Source of the DNA: Anseranas semipalmata
Lineage: Eukaryota; Chordata; Aves; Anseriformes; Anseranatidae
Direction of reading: 5' to 3'
Length of the DNA: 64,000 nucleotides
Assembly: GCA_013399115.1 (NCBI GenBank)
Contig: VXAA01001497.1
Span: 903,224 to 967,223 of the forward strand
The position numbers were made by a program, and so were the translations under genes. Below the pieces are notes generated by a model. The model had not been told where the DNA came from. It ran no database searches and worked only from the letters and a program-made list of their open reading frames with translations. Within the stretch, counting starts at the first letter, position 1. Every line of letters begins with the position of its first letter. This document shows positions 12,321 to 24,775 of the stretch, one piece after another.

Positions 12321-15300
12321 GGGTTGATTCTGAACACCACTACCGAGCGCCATGTGCAGTCTCTCTTTAGGTATGTCTTTGTGATTTCAACGGATTGGTT
12401 TCTTAAAATTGTTTTGTTTTTTGTTTTTTTTAAAAAAAGCTCTTTCAAAGTGTTGGATTAACATTGGGAGTGAACATACTGAAATGTGTCATTTTATGTA
12501 CTAATTCATATGGAAACTTGAACAAATATCATTGGAAAAGTGGATTAGAATATGTATATCTGGATGCCATTAGCAGAAGGCATTCCCCATGCATAATCAA
12601 AGTGGGGTATACTAAGGAAGTGGCTTTTTCTGAGTCAAGGTGAAACTTGAGTGGAGATGTGTAATGAGGGTGTTTAGTTGTTTTTCCTTCCCAGAACTGT
12701 CAAAATAGTTACCTTTTGTCTTAATGGATACAGCTTTTGCTAGTGTTATTGGTACTTTATTTTGTTGGTTTTGCTAAATAAATTATTCTATCGCAGAGTT
12801 TTTTAGATTCCTTTAATACCCTTAAATCACTTCGATATTTTCCCATTTCATGGCAGTAGCCAGTCTTCCTATCTCAACTTTTAAAATCATGTTTATTGTA
12901 TTTCCATCCTTGTATCAAACAGCTTGACAAATTATTATTATCATTCACAAATCTAGCCTCATTTCCCATTTTTTTTTCTGCGCAGCATGAGATAATAAAA
13001 TAATATGATTATATATAGCAAGAATTCAGCGATAAAATATTCATCATCTGCCCTATTTTTCTTTTGTATCTGGGAGTGCTATTCAGAATCTGATCATTCT
13101 GGAATTTATGACTAAGGGAAAAGGCACTGTTGTGTTATCTGTAAATTGGATATCTGCATCACAGTCTACCAGTGTGTTAGCTGTTGTGTGCTTTTTATTC
13201 CCAAATGCATTTTCAATGTCTTTGAAAATCCAGATGGCATGACTTTGTCCCTGACCAGTTTGAGTGGTTCTTGCCTCTGCTGCTTGGATGATTTGGCAGC
13301 CCCAGAGCACCACCCACACTTTTGTAGTCTATGATGTGGTGTACTTAACCAGAGCAGGAGCTAAGGTTTCTTTTTTCTTGATGCGATAGCTTTTTGTTTG
13401 TGAGGAATTGGAGACAGTATCTTGGGGCTGGATGGTGGATGTGGAACAACTCTAGAGTCCTTTGGTAAAAAGCTGATCTTTATGGTTGAAGTTGTCTCTT
13501 TAGTTTATTGCATGTTTCTGGCAGCATAGAAAGAAAGAATATGGTGACAGGTACTGGTTTATTGCCCAGAAACTCTTCACAGTGCTGAGAAATCACCTAA
13601 GGACTGGACCGTGTCCGGGACAGCACAGTATCTGTGCTGATTGATGCTGGCCTTGTGGTATAGCTTGTGCCCGTTGGCACTACACTTAGGGCTCTATCCA
13701 GCTCTCCATGGTTATTTTAATGTGGTCAGTGGGCTGAAATGTCACCATGGTGGCTAGTACTTTTCGTTCAAAGCATTTTGCTATGCTACTTCCATGGTTT
13801 TGAGGTTTTTGGAGATCTCTAAACAGGACCACTTACAGAGGGATTTCCAAATACATAAAATTCCTGAACAACCATCCTTTCAAACTGAAGTGCTGACTTT
13901 CAGATGATGTACTTGGGAAGTGATAGGGGTCTTCATCTAATTTCGAACAGGCATTGGCACCGTGAGGCTGGCTGTGCACCTGGCAGACTTATTGCAACCC
14001 CTGGCTGGGACTTGCGAGCCCAAACAGGCAAGGAGAGACTGAGCCAGTCTCTTCCTGTCCCGTGGAGATGAGAGGCCGAGAGCATGGAGTAGAACGGGGC
14101 AGGAATCTCACACAGCTGCTGTCCCTGTTTAACAGACAGATAAAGTACTTTTCATTTAGTCGATAGAATTTAATTCTGGAAACTTTTACAACTGTTTTTC
14201 AAAAGAAGAGCTGTGGGAAAATAAAGGAAAGGGGGATATTTGCTTTCTGAGTAACTGTAGGAAGGTTCAAGTGACCTGTTACTCTTTCCTTCTCTGCTGA
14301 AGTGTATCTGCTACAAAGCTTCACACAGTCTGTCTTGTTATTTCTTAGAAACATCCAAGGTGGCAGTTGATTTTTCTGTATTTTTTTTTTGCCAACCATC
14401 ACTACAGCCAGCTAACTTCTTCAGTATTTGATACAAAGAAAAGTTTTGCTCTCTTTTTTTTTTTTTCTAAATCCCACCATTGAGGAGGCATTCATATGTC
14501 ATTTTGCACTCTTAATACTCTTGGTGATTATTTTTTTTCAATAATAAAGTTGTTTCATTGCCGAAAAACTCAACATAACCAGAATAAATTGAAAATTATA
14601 AATCAGTGAGCCAAACATAATCCTTTGGGGATCACTTTTGTTCTTGATTCACCATAGGATTCACCTTAGGTTGCTGAATCCACGATAAACTGCAAGCAGT
14701 GCCTTTGATAAATGCTTGTACAGTGGAACCAAGCACATAAAAACATGTTTGTGAACTTGGATTAGTAAGGAGCCACCCAAAGAGAAGCAGCAATGTAGGT
14801 AACACTGTGGGGAGACAATACAATTGGCAGTAATGACTTCCTTTAGTCAATCAGCCCCACCTCCATTTGTACACCGTTTGGATGTCCTTTTTTTTTATAT
14901 TTTCAACCTCTTGCCCTAAAAACTCCTATCATTTTTCAAGACAGCCTTTATTCTTGAACCTTTGGCTGAGCACCTGGTGACACATTTATTTTTAGCTACA
15001 CAGCTAGAGAATATTGGTGGTTAAGGTCTTCTAGTTTAAACAAAACCCTAGTGCAATGCCTCTGCTTCCTGCAGAGATTCAGACAGACACCTCCTGGAGT
15101 ACAGTCAGCTGTAACCACCAGGCTCTTCCAGCAGAGATTATGGAAGAAAATGAATCACCTTCCACTCTGCTTTTGAAATGACCGCTCCCATGTTTTACAG
15201 AGTCCAGAGCCACAGAAGAAGGCACTTTCCTGAGTAAGCTCTTCACTAAGTCCCAGGGAGCAATAAGATTTGAGTTGTTTCATCCTCAGTGTTTCCTGGT

Positions 15301-15389
15301 GCACAGCTGGGAAATCCCATTCTGAAGTGGATCATGTATAGGTCTCACAGCTGTAAGTACTAGGAACAAGCAGAAAAGACAGGCATCGG
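12321..15389. other. Unique intronic sequence, no gene seen
   Basis: AT-rich intron with T runs near 12968-12976 and 14455-14467. A moderately GC-rich stretch lies at about 13560-14110. No coding or RNA gene was recognised. Confidence 0.55.
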
Positions 15390-15440
15390 TGTTGGACTTG
15401 ATGATCCTTGTTGGGTCCCTTCCAACTCAGGATATTCTCT
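15390..15440 (+). mobile_element. Very short CR1 3' tail
   Basis: About 50 bp matching the terminal CR1 3' UTR in sense orientation: ttggacttgatgatccttg, then gggtcccttccaactcagga and tattct. Only the extreme 3' end is present, an expected product of severe 5' truncation. Confidence 0.85.
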
Positions 15441-15864
15441 GGCTGATGTCTAAATGTTTGTGATTATTGTTGTGTGCAGTTACAGATGCCCAAGCTACTT
15501 TTAATCAAACCAGCTCAGGTCCTCAGTGCATTGTAGCCACTGTGCCAGAGACATCAATGCCAAACAATTTACATTTCCTCTCAGGAAGATACTACATTTA
15601 GTTACACTGGAGTGTCTTTGTGCTAGGCTGCAATCTACGGTATGGAAATAAACACGGGGATGTATGGGTGGGAGGTGTTTCTTTGAGGTGGGGGGATGGT
15701 AGATCTTGCATTCTTTTTAGCAATGTTCAGCAAAAAATAATGATAAAAAACATAAATGCAAAGAATTTTAAACTGTACTCTGGATTCGCTTACTTGAGAG
15801 AAAGCTGCACCAAGCTAAGCATGGTTTTTCTGTAGTTGCCAAAGTCTCAATGAAAGCCAGTAGT

Positions 15865-15894
15865 AGTCATGTGCCTAATGCAGTCATGTGCCTA
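15865..15894. repeat. 13-bp direct repeat, 17-bp period
   Basis: agtcatgtgccta occurs at 15865-15877 and again at 15882-15894. This is a small local duplication with no evident function. Confidence 0.85.
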
Positions 15895-18800
15895 GCCCTC
15901 AGAGGCTCATGCAAAACACATCAAGCATCATCTGTCTTGTTAAGCACCTCCATCCCAGTATATGACTGGCACCAAATTATTGACTTATGAAATAAGCCTT
16001 ATAAATTGCGAGGGTGCTACAATGCATGCATTTGTAAATAAAAGAGATAAATTTGCAGCTCATTATAAAATGCATTGTTCTTAAAATATAAAGTGTTTTG
16101 AGGTGATAGCAAGGAAGAAGGGAATTGTCTTCTATACCAGGGCTTGATTTTTCCCTTTGATCAAATACAGTACAAATCCTGCCTGAGCTAGGATGCCTAT
16201 TTGCAATCATTGTGGTAGGTGAGTTGTCATGATACAGTTTCGCCCTAGGGATTTCTTAAGACTCAAATTTAGAATCAAACCTTTGCCCTAAGTCTTTGAG
16301 AAGCTTTATAAATTTGTAGGACTAGCTATTGGGATTTTATAGCATTTTCTGGTGATAAATTTACCATATAGTGTTTTTCTTGTGCTTTGCAGATTTTACG
16401 TTTGTGATTGATTAACCTGTTTGATATATGAGGAAAAACAGTGGTAACTTGTTCGGCATAAGAATCACTTTTTTTTTTCCTTTACCATTTGTACTATGTA
16501 CTTGATATTAGCATGTAAAAGGGTGAGATTGGCTTTTTGACCCAGATGATATTTACAACATACAAGTCCTGTTCAGATAATGGTAAGGCATTGATTTACT
16601 TCAAAGTGTGGCAATTAAAGCTTTTGCTCTCTCTTTTTACCTCAGGCAGTTCTCAGGAACAGGAATTGCTGTAAATACTCCATGGTATAGTGTATAATTA
16701 GTATAATGCTCTTCGTTTGACTCCTGAAGTCTTAGAGACAAAAGCACAAGTTAAGGCAGACTTACTGAAGAGCTGTAACTAGTGTCAGGGGGTCAATTTA
16801 GATATTTAACATTATTTTAACCTAGTTTTTACATGGTCCAAATCCTCCGGCATCTGTGTGTGTGTTTTAAGTGCTTTCACAGTAATGCTGAAATTGTTCT
16901 GAGTTGGCTACAGAAGTTTTATTTGTTCCTTTGGAGTCACTTGATTCTCAGTTTGTGGAATGCAGCCCGAGATGTGCTAAAAGTGCTGAGCTCAGGCAGG
17001 AGCACCTGCTGGCTGCACACCTGGCCGTGCGTGGGACACATAGCTACTCCTCTCCAGAACGGATGAATCCTCTCGCATTCTCCCTCCTTCCCCAGGAAAG
17101 CAATTGCTGCTTTTTCTAACTGGGCTTCCCTGCTCCTTGCACCTGCCAGTGTAGCTCTGCTGCCCGCTGCATTTGGGTGTCAAAGGTGCAGAGGGCACCA
17201 GCTCAGCATCAGCCACTGGTCCGACGGATGCCAGGGTCTTGGGGACAGGACACATCTACAGCCAGGTGGGTAAGGCAGCGTCTAGCTCAGGGGGGGCACA
17301 CCAAAAGGAGATGAGAACAATTGTGTCAGAATGATACAGAGATTGGGAAAATGTCACCGTGGGTCAACGTGGAACGTTTTGGTTGACCTGGAAAGAAAAG
17401 CTTTGTTTTATTAAACACAGGGAGTAATGTGTTTCGGCTTTCTTTTTTTCTTCTATTTTTTTTCCTGATTAACAATTTCAAAGCCAAATACCTGAAGGTT
17501 TCATGAAAGAGTGGCAATATTTAATTTTTTTAATTTCTATAATTTTTTGTTGACAACATTTGCCTACCTCCAGCCCTCTCCTCAGAACTCCACTATTCAG
17601 CTGTTGACTAAAATTTTTTGTCTGTACCTTTTTATATCCCAGTGTTGTTAATGTAAATTGAGCCATAACTTGCTATAGTATGTTTAGGGTGGATTGATAG
17701 GCAGGGTTCAAAAGTCGCCAGTAGTTTGCAAATTGCTAGTGTTTATTTCCATGCTCAAAGTATCTGAAGTTCCCAGTACCAGGTAACGGATGCCACTATG
17801 ATGGATATGTTATTAAACCCAAAAGAGAGTTCCCCACTTCAGAAATCTTTCAGTCTAAATGGCAAAAGCAGAGGAAAAGTGGTAAGGAGGTCGTGAGTGC
17901 GGGGAATGGCCTTGACAAGAAGTTTATTTTTCTTTCTTTTTTTTTTTTTTTTCAAAAAACATGAGGTGATGTGAGCAGGAAGAAAGGCAGGAGCTAATAG
18001 AACAGTAAAACAGTAGAATGGAGATGCCAAAAAAGGAGGAAAATTTGAAACAAGGTGTGTGCATGGGTGGCCACCCCGAGCCCCAGTGTGGTGCAGGAGG
18101 CTGGCAGCTCGTGTGGGGAGAGGGGTGGCTGCTCCTGGAGCCCCCCGGCCCATGGCAGGGGTCTCCTTCAGGCAGGGCCGGGGAGCTGCCTCGCAAAGGG
18201 CTCTTCTTCGTGAATCGTTAGCACTGGGCAGGGGAGTTCTAGATATACAGCATAACGCCTTTCTGTTTTGGGAAATAAATATGCCCAACTTGCAGTGTGT
18301 TACTGCGTATGGCTGCTGTACCGCCCAGGCCCTCTGGGCTTCCCACCAGCCGGGAGCCCAGCATGGGGCTGGGGCTGGCAGGCCTTCCTGCTCACGGCTG
18401 CACAGAGGAAGCTTAGTTTCTCATGTCCTGATAAAGCTGGATCCTTTATGGCTCCCCTGCTTGCCAGGTACAGCAAAGAAGCTGGGACTGCAAACCCCGT
18501 GTCAGTCCTCTTGTAAGCTTAGCCCCACGTCAGGCCATGGGCACCTCCCCAGAGACCCAGGCCCTGGAGGCAGGGTCTTCTGGCTGCACACCAGGCAAGA
18601 TGGAAAGGAGAGAGGCAGGAACTGGTGCTGATTTTCCCTCAGCACAAACTCCTGCACTTTGAACCATCTCATTTTCAACAGTTTGTGTTTAAGTCCATCT
18701 CTAGACCGGAAACTTCTCTGAACAGTAATGGGGACTTCAGCTTGTGCTTTGTCAAATAGGTTTATGCTAATTGCAGAGCTTGTATTTCTGCATGTATCCT

Positions 18801-19801
18801 TTTGGAAACAAAACTGAAAATACTCCCTTTATAGCTCATCTTGTTCCTCTGCTACCTGAATAGGTTTTGGCTGTTTTCCTTTGGTGGTCAGGAGGCAAAG
18901 GGAGGCCTGGTGAAGTGACTGGTAGTTGGAAGTGTTGGTTGAATGCAATCCAAATCGAGTTCTTCTAAAATGGGATGGGTCTAGGTTGTTTCCTCTAAGG
19001 TTTTGTCCTTAATGCAATTAATCGTACAATGAAAAAGCATCCCACTCTAATAGAAACTGATACTAAGGTTATGTTAGGAAATGCCTCATCAAAAATGAGA
19101 AAGCTTCTCTTCTACTATGACATACTAATGCACTGTGGTGTCATGAGTTGACATTAACCGTTCTTGCTTGCTTTCATTTGCTCTTTTCTGGGAGAAGGTG
19201 TCAAAAATCAGTGGTTTTCAGTCTGTTGTGCATGGACCCCTCAAGATCCATGAACTAATCGTAAAGTTTCCACTGAAGGAGACTGAGACATATGTTCATA
19301 TATCCATGTGACAACCACATATGTAAAGTTTCAAGAGATGCTCACCTTCACCAGCATTTTTTTTTGAGTTCAGTGACTTCTTTCCACTCTGAGTCGTGCT
19401 TCTAAACTCTTTTTTGAAAGGTGTTCTTGGAGATTAGACTTAGTCTTGTTAGTACCATCAGAGACGAGTCTTGTCATTTAAGAGGATATATTTTTGCAGT
19501 CTAAATAAAGTTGGAATACAAGAGAGCAAGCTGAAATGCCCATAAAGGATTGTCTGTTAATAGCAGAAGACTCACAAAAGAGTCTTAAATTTAATGACTC
19601 AGATTAGGTGACTTCTTATGTAGTATCCATATTATTTTATATTTTATTTATAATTAGGCTACAGAGAGCTACCTTTTTTATAAAGTTTAGTGGTCACTGG
19701 CTTCCTAGTGGGGAAAAAAAGCTATATAAAGCCAGAGTAGTTTAAATGTTTAGATGAGCTCATTCAGGTTAGTATTTGAAGATTACATATACAAGCGTGA
19801 G

Positions 19802-19846
19802 GTTTATTTATGTATTTATTTGTTTGTTTATTTATTTATTTATTTT
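19802..19846. repeat. (TTTA)n-type tetranucleotide repeat
   Basis: Runs of ttta/tttg/tgta units form an impure tetranucleotide microsatellite. The short hydrophobic frame across it is an artefact of the repeat. Confidence 0.9.
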
Positions 19847-21290
19847 CATCTTCTTACTAGTCAGATGTACGCAAGAGTGCATCTGGCAGTTGTGCTCTTG
19901 GGAACCCGTGAAAGAAACATCTACGGGATTCTCAAACAGATTTAATTCAGAAGAAAAAGGAAAATATTGACGCTCTTGAGGAAAAAAAGGTTTTAAAATC
20001 TGTCCTGACTTTCACGTATAAGCAACGTTTACTGACACAGGAAATACTCAAATTTGATTAAACACTTGGCTGTCACATTTCAGTCTGTTCGTGTTCAATT
20101 AAAAAATTCAGAGGGATAATCTAGCATTATTATAATCTACTTTTTTCACATCTAGGCATTTATATTATCAAATAACATCTGCTATGGCTTAATAGCTGTG
20201 TCAAATGATTGTAATAGCTTTATTTTTGGTGAATTTTATGATAAAAAGTTTTAGAGTTACAGCTGGGAAAGTACTTATGCTGAGTGGATTGTATCTCCTA
20301 CTTCATCCTTTATGGCAGACATTTTGCAGTTATGTTTCCAGGTAGCAGTCTGAAATGGCTTTTTTTTCTTTTTGGATTGCTGCTGATGCCAACAGTTTGT
20401 GAGTTCAGCAATATAAATTGCATGGATTTTCTTCATAACATCCACTGCTAGGAGGTGGTTAGTACAGATCTAACTGTCCTTATCACTCACTTTGGCCTAA
20501 ATTAGAAGTGTCTTGATAAGTCTCAATATATTCACTAATATATGACCAGTTTACATGAGGAAAAATGGCACTCTGTTTTCATCAGCGACAGATTTAGCAT
20601 GCCCTGTCTTTTTGGGCACAACAATAAATTACTGCTAAGTAACAGTAACCCAGTTAACCCATCCTGTGGAAGCTTTTTTTTTTAGCTCTTTTGCTGTCAT
20701 TATACAAATGAGTGCAGCCGCTTTGAAGTCTTCATCAGTATTAAAGAAGGATATTGTTCATATCAAATTATATTTATGTCTTCTTTGTTGTAGTATAGCT
20801 ACATTTTTCCTATATTTTGTTGTGATGGGTTAGTTTAAAAATTGTGTATCGAAATAAAGAGCCAGTCACTGTTAGCATTAGATTTTCTGTGTTTGTCTTG
20901 AGAAACAGAAGTTAAAAGATAAAATAAACCTTAGATGAGCTTTTCTCAAATTCAACAAAGCGTGTATATGCATATAAAAATATAATCCTTCACTGTGGAA
21001 TACCAATATGTGGACACTAAGTTATTTCTAATCATCTTTTACTGATAATAGTTTGGTAACCTTTTTATAGTGTCATCTTGACTGCTCAGTTCTAGTATAG
21101 TTCAAATAATATCCCTGGGTGACAGAAATCTTTCAAAATAAGGTTTTACACATCTGATGTTTACACATGAGACTGCTCTTTCTTGTAAAGAAATAGATTT
21201 CATACTGATTTAAATGCCAGCATAATTTAGAAAGCACCAGTAACTCAGTGAAACATTAGCATTTTGAGTCCAGTGGTCTGAAGGTAAGGA

Positions 21291-21313
21291 TGCTGTATAT
21301 TGTATATACAGCA
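21291..21313. repeat. Perfect 10-bp inverted repeat (hairpin)
   Basis: Arms TGCTGTATAT (21291-21300) and ATATACAGCA (21304-21313) are exact reverse complements around a 3-nt loop, and an AT-rich dinucleotide tract follows. The stem is too short for a miRNA precursor. Confidence 0.9.
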
Positions 21314-24300
21314 TATATATTATATATTATCAGAAAAAAAAAAAAAAGTAATTTAGTTGTGGTTCTGTCTATCTTTTTTGGATATTGCACATCTGGGTAC
21401 AAAGCAATCCCCTTGTATTTATCCATTCACCATTATTTCTGGATTTGTGTTAGTATTGTTAGATTAGGTGGACAACCTAAAAAGCACCTGGCTTTCCATT
21501 GGGTATAAATGGTCTTCTGAATGACCTGGATGTTCCTGGAAGTTGGTAGATGTCATATACAAAATCTGCCTTTTGGAAATACTCTTTGTGATCCGAGATC
21601 AGATATTTGTTCACAGTTATTTTATTATATATTCATCTTAATTTGTTCTTCCTGTGTGGAAAATCTCATTCTGCAGACCCAAATTGGATAATTGTGTAGG
21701 AATGTTGTTTGACAGTGATTCCTACCCTTAATCTCCTTAGCTAGACATCAGATTTTTTGGATGCAGTTTTAGTTTCTAGATTATATACCGAAAACACGAC
21801 TGTCTTTTTGAAGGTATTAAATAGTCCACAAATAGTGGTATGTTCTAGTTCCTTTCAAAATTACTATCTGAAGGTACCAGAACCTCTGTAAAGTTTGACA
21901 TCTTTCTCCTTCTGAGAAGTAATATTAAGGCCATTTGTTGATATTTTGACTGCTGTTTCACTGAAATGCAAATATTTCATAGGAAAACATCACTTTTGGT
22001 GATTTCTTAATGTACAAAGCAGACATCTTTCAGTCAAAATGGATTATCTGGTTGAAACTTCATAATTATCCTTCTGTGTAACTTGTGTTTTGGGTAAGTT
22101 TTAATATTTAGTCATATTTTTACAGTTAGCATCAAAATGTCCTGTATTTACTAATACTTTCAGACTCAAGCTGCTGCATTGTTTGCAAGGTCAAAGCATT
22201 TTCTCATTCCTATGTTACCATAGCTTTCAAGATTTCAAATTTCTGAGTTTTGTACCTGCTTTATTACGGCCCTTTCCTGGCACAACACATTTAGCCCTGG
22301 AGAGGTTGTACTCTGTTGTGCTAAAAGCTTAGGAAGAGCATTCTCAGGCTTTCAGAAACGTGATGCAATAAATGAGAATAGCATAAGCTCACTGGGATGA
22401 GTGACAGAACTGCTGGGTAGGGGCCTCTTGGCCCAATTCATCTCCAGTTGGACTCAACAGGAGACCTCCGATTACGTTCCATATGCCAAATTTAATCCCT
22501 TTTAATCATTTAAAGAGATTTAAAAATACATGAATTCTCATTGATTCTCTATCTAGACATTTCTAGTTGATTTCCTAGACAGATTGCTCCAGAATTGAGG
22601 ATGAGCAGGAAAACTGCCCCCCTAATTGTTCGTAAGAATATTACGCTCTCGGCATTTAATGAACATGATGATTAAATTAAATCAACAAAAAGAAGCAGGA
22701 ATGTGCACTTTGGCTGACAGTTTCTGAAGAATTAGGGTTTTGATGTACATGAATGTGTATAAGGACACACATAAGCAAGGAATTGTGGTTGATTTACCAG
22801 TAGACAGCTAACTAAGGAAACTTTCCTGCCTGCAAGCTTTGACTGCCTGGAAGTATAAATTCTAGATGTAACAACTGCTCACAGCAGTAACTCTTCCTGT
22901 TCTCTGTTACTGAGTGGTGGCTTTACAATGAGCTTTGCACACAGGGATGCAAGGTGCAATTTTAAATTTCACTGAGGACTAAATGCTGTGATATGGCTAA
23001 CTTTCAACCAGACCTTTGTAAAGGACTTGGCCTGCAAAATATTTTACGTAATAGAATATAATGAAGCCAATTTAACTTAATAACATAATTGTATTTCCAA
23101 GAAGGTTTAGCACCTTCGTGATTTTCTTGTTTGTATTCTTTAAACTGTGTTGCTTATGTAAGTTCACAGCAGAGCAAAGAGAAACATTATTAATGGAGCT
23201 GATGTAAAACTTAAACTCCAGCAAAGAAGACATTTGAATGTGTTCAGCTTCTGTACAAAATGTGAATCAAATTGTGCTATGCAGCTCTTGTTAAAAGAGA
23301 ATGGTCTTCTAAATTGTTGGTGTGCCAGTTTGTAGCAGACATCCTAAATATTTGTTGCAAATCCTTCTATCACAGAATAATGGTCCATGGTATGAGCACA
23401 TCCGCAGTCTAAATTTGTATGAAGTATGTATAGGAATCTAGATGTAAGATATATTCATTTTGTGTTCTCTAAAAGTTTCTCTAATACGCGCATGCTATTA
23501 ACATCACCAAATCCTGGATGTGATAGTATGCATTCCTTAGTGGATGTTCTACTTCTCAAGATCAACTATATGAAGTTTCCAGGAACTCAGGTTATTTGAC
23601 GAATCAACCTTATAGTACAACTACGCTTAGAATATAGCAAATATGGGTTTTATTTCAGTTCTCCATGTGCAGGAAAATGTAAATTAGCACATACTTCTTT
23701 CATGCAGGGAGTACTGATTAAGTTCTCCTTTAATCTCCCTTCCTGCCTGATGAACACAAATGCTTGGCAATCAGAACTGTGAGTCAAAGATAAAGGAAGA
23801 TTTCTTATCCTAGTCTGGTTTATTTAAATTATGAGCTAAAGGGGGGAATGTGAATCTTGAAGAGATCATTTTGTAGTTAATGAAGCAGTTTTAACAGCCA
23901 ACGAGATCTACCTATAGCTATTTAAATGGCTGCAGGAATGTTAAAAATTTATATGATCATAAGAATTGTCAGTAGAACATCTTATTTAAGTAAACTTTTC
24001 TTATCTCTGCTGCTTTCTCCAGTTAAAGATTAATAATCCGTTAATTTAAGATTTCTGAAACTTTTTTTTCCTCAGGTACACAAGGAATTTAACAAGGAAA
24101 GCCCAGCCATATTTAAATAGTGTGTGGGGTTCATTCAGATACTTTTTAATCCTTAGTGGCATGTTGAAAAGGTGTGAAAACACTTGGCAAGTCTGTCAAA
24201 TTTGCTCTTGTGTGGGTGTCCTGAAGGGGTGGGAGGAAGAGTAGCATGCTCTCACTCTATTTACGTCCACAAATGATACCGTCAACACATTTTTAAGGTG

Positions 24301-24550
24301 CAAATGACACTTACAAAAAGGAAAACTGTATACACACAAATGGGAACAAGAGTATGCCACTAGTTAGTTTTTTTCATGGAATTACTGACCAAACAATAGA
24401 CCACAGGGATGGATACACCATGTTGCATGACAAGTATTTTTTCCCTTGAATCATCTTTCTCCCTCAGCACCCACCTGAAATAGCAGTCTGTAGTTAATAT
24501 CGGAAGTAACAGGGACACTGGACCCCACGCCTCGTGACAGGTCAGTTTTT

Positions 24551-24775
24551 CGACTCTGTGTGAATGAGCAGCCGAGATGGCCGCGTGGCCCCGCGTGTAA
24601 GCCCAGTGTTACGTCCTTGGCCTTCGAATGCAGGGCAGGGCCTGGCCAGCGGGCTGCTGGCTGCCTGCCCTCAGCGCCGAGCGGCAGCGGCAGTGCCCTG
24701 CTCCTGGCTGTGGCTCGCTCTGCTGGCTGGGTCGCCCTGCCTGGCTGTCCGCGTGCCCGTAGACTTCACTCCACA
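24551..24775 (+). promoter_or_regulatory. Isolated CpG-rich patch (candidate cryptic promoter)
   Basis: By hand count about 18 CpG dinucleotides fall in roughly 220 bp, in contrast with the CpG-poor AT-rich intron around it. It includes ccgagatggccgcg, close to a YY1-type ATGG core in a CG context. Two overlapping frames cross it (24560-24859 and 24564-24830). The second would encode an 88-residue peptide with an Ala/Leu/Trp-rich hydrophobic segment, but neither resembles a known protein. It could be an alternative promoter or first exon of a noncoding transcript, a fragment of a GC-rich transposon, or chance. The call rests only on base composition. Confidence 0.3.

Larger units (their letters stand above)
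15441..24539. other. Unique intronic sequence, no gene seen
   Basis: Mostly AT-rich unique sequence. It holds a 13-bp direct repeat (15865-15877 and 15882-15894), a poly-T run near 17937-17952, a GC-richer stretch at about 18055-18620 with overlapping orphan frames on both strands, a TTTA-type simple repeat at 19802-19846 and a perfect hairpin at 21291-21313. I see no transposon family in the remainder. Confidence 0.5.
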
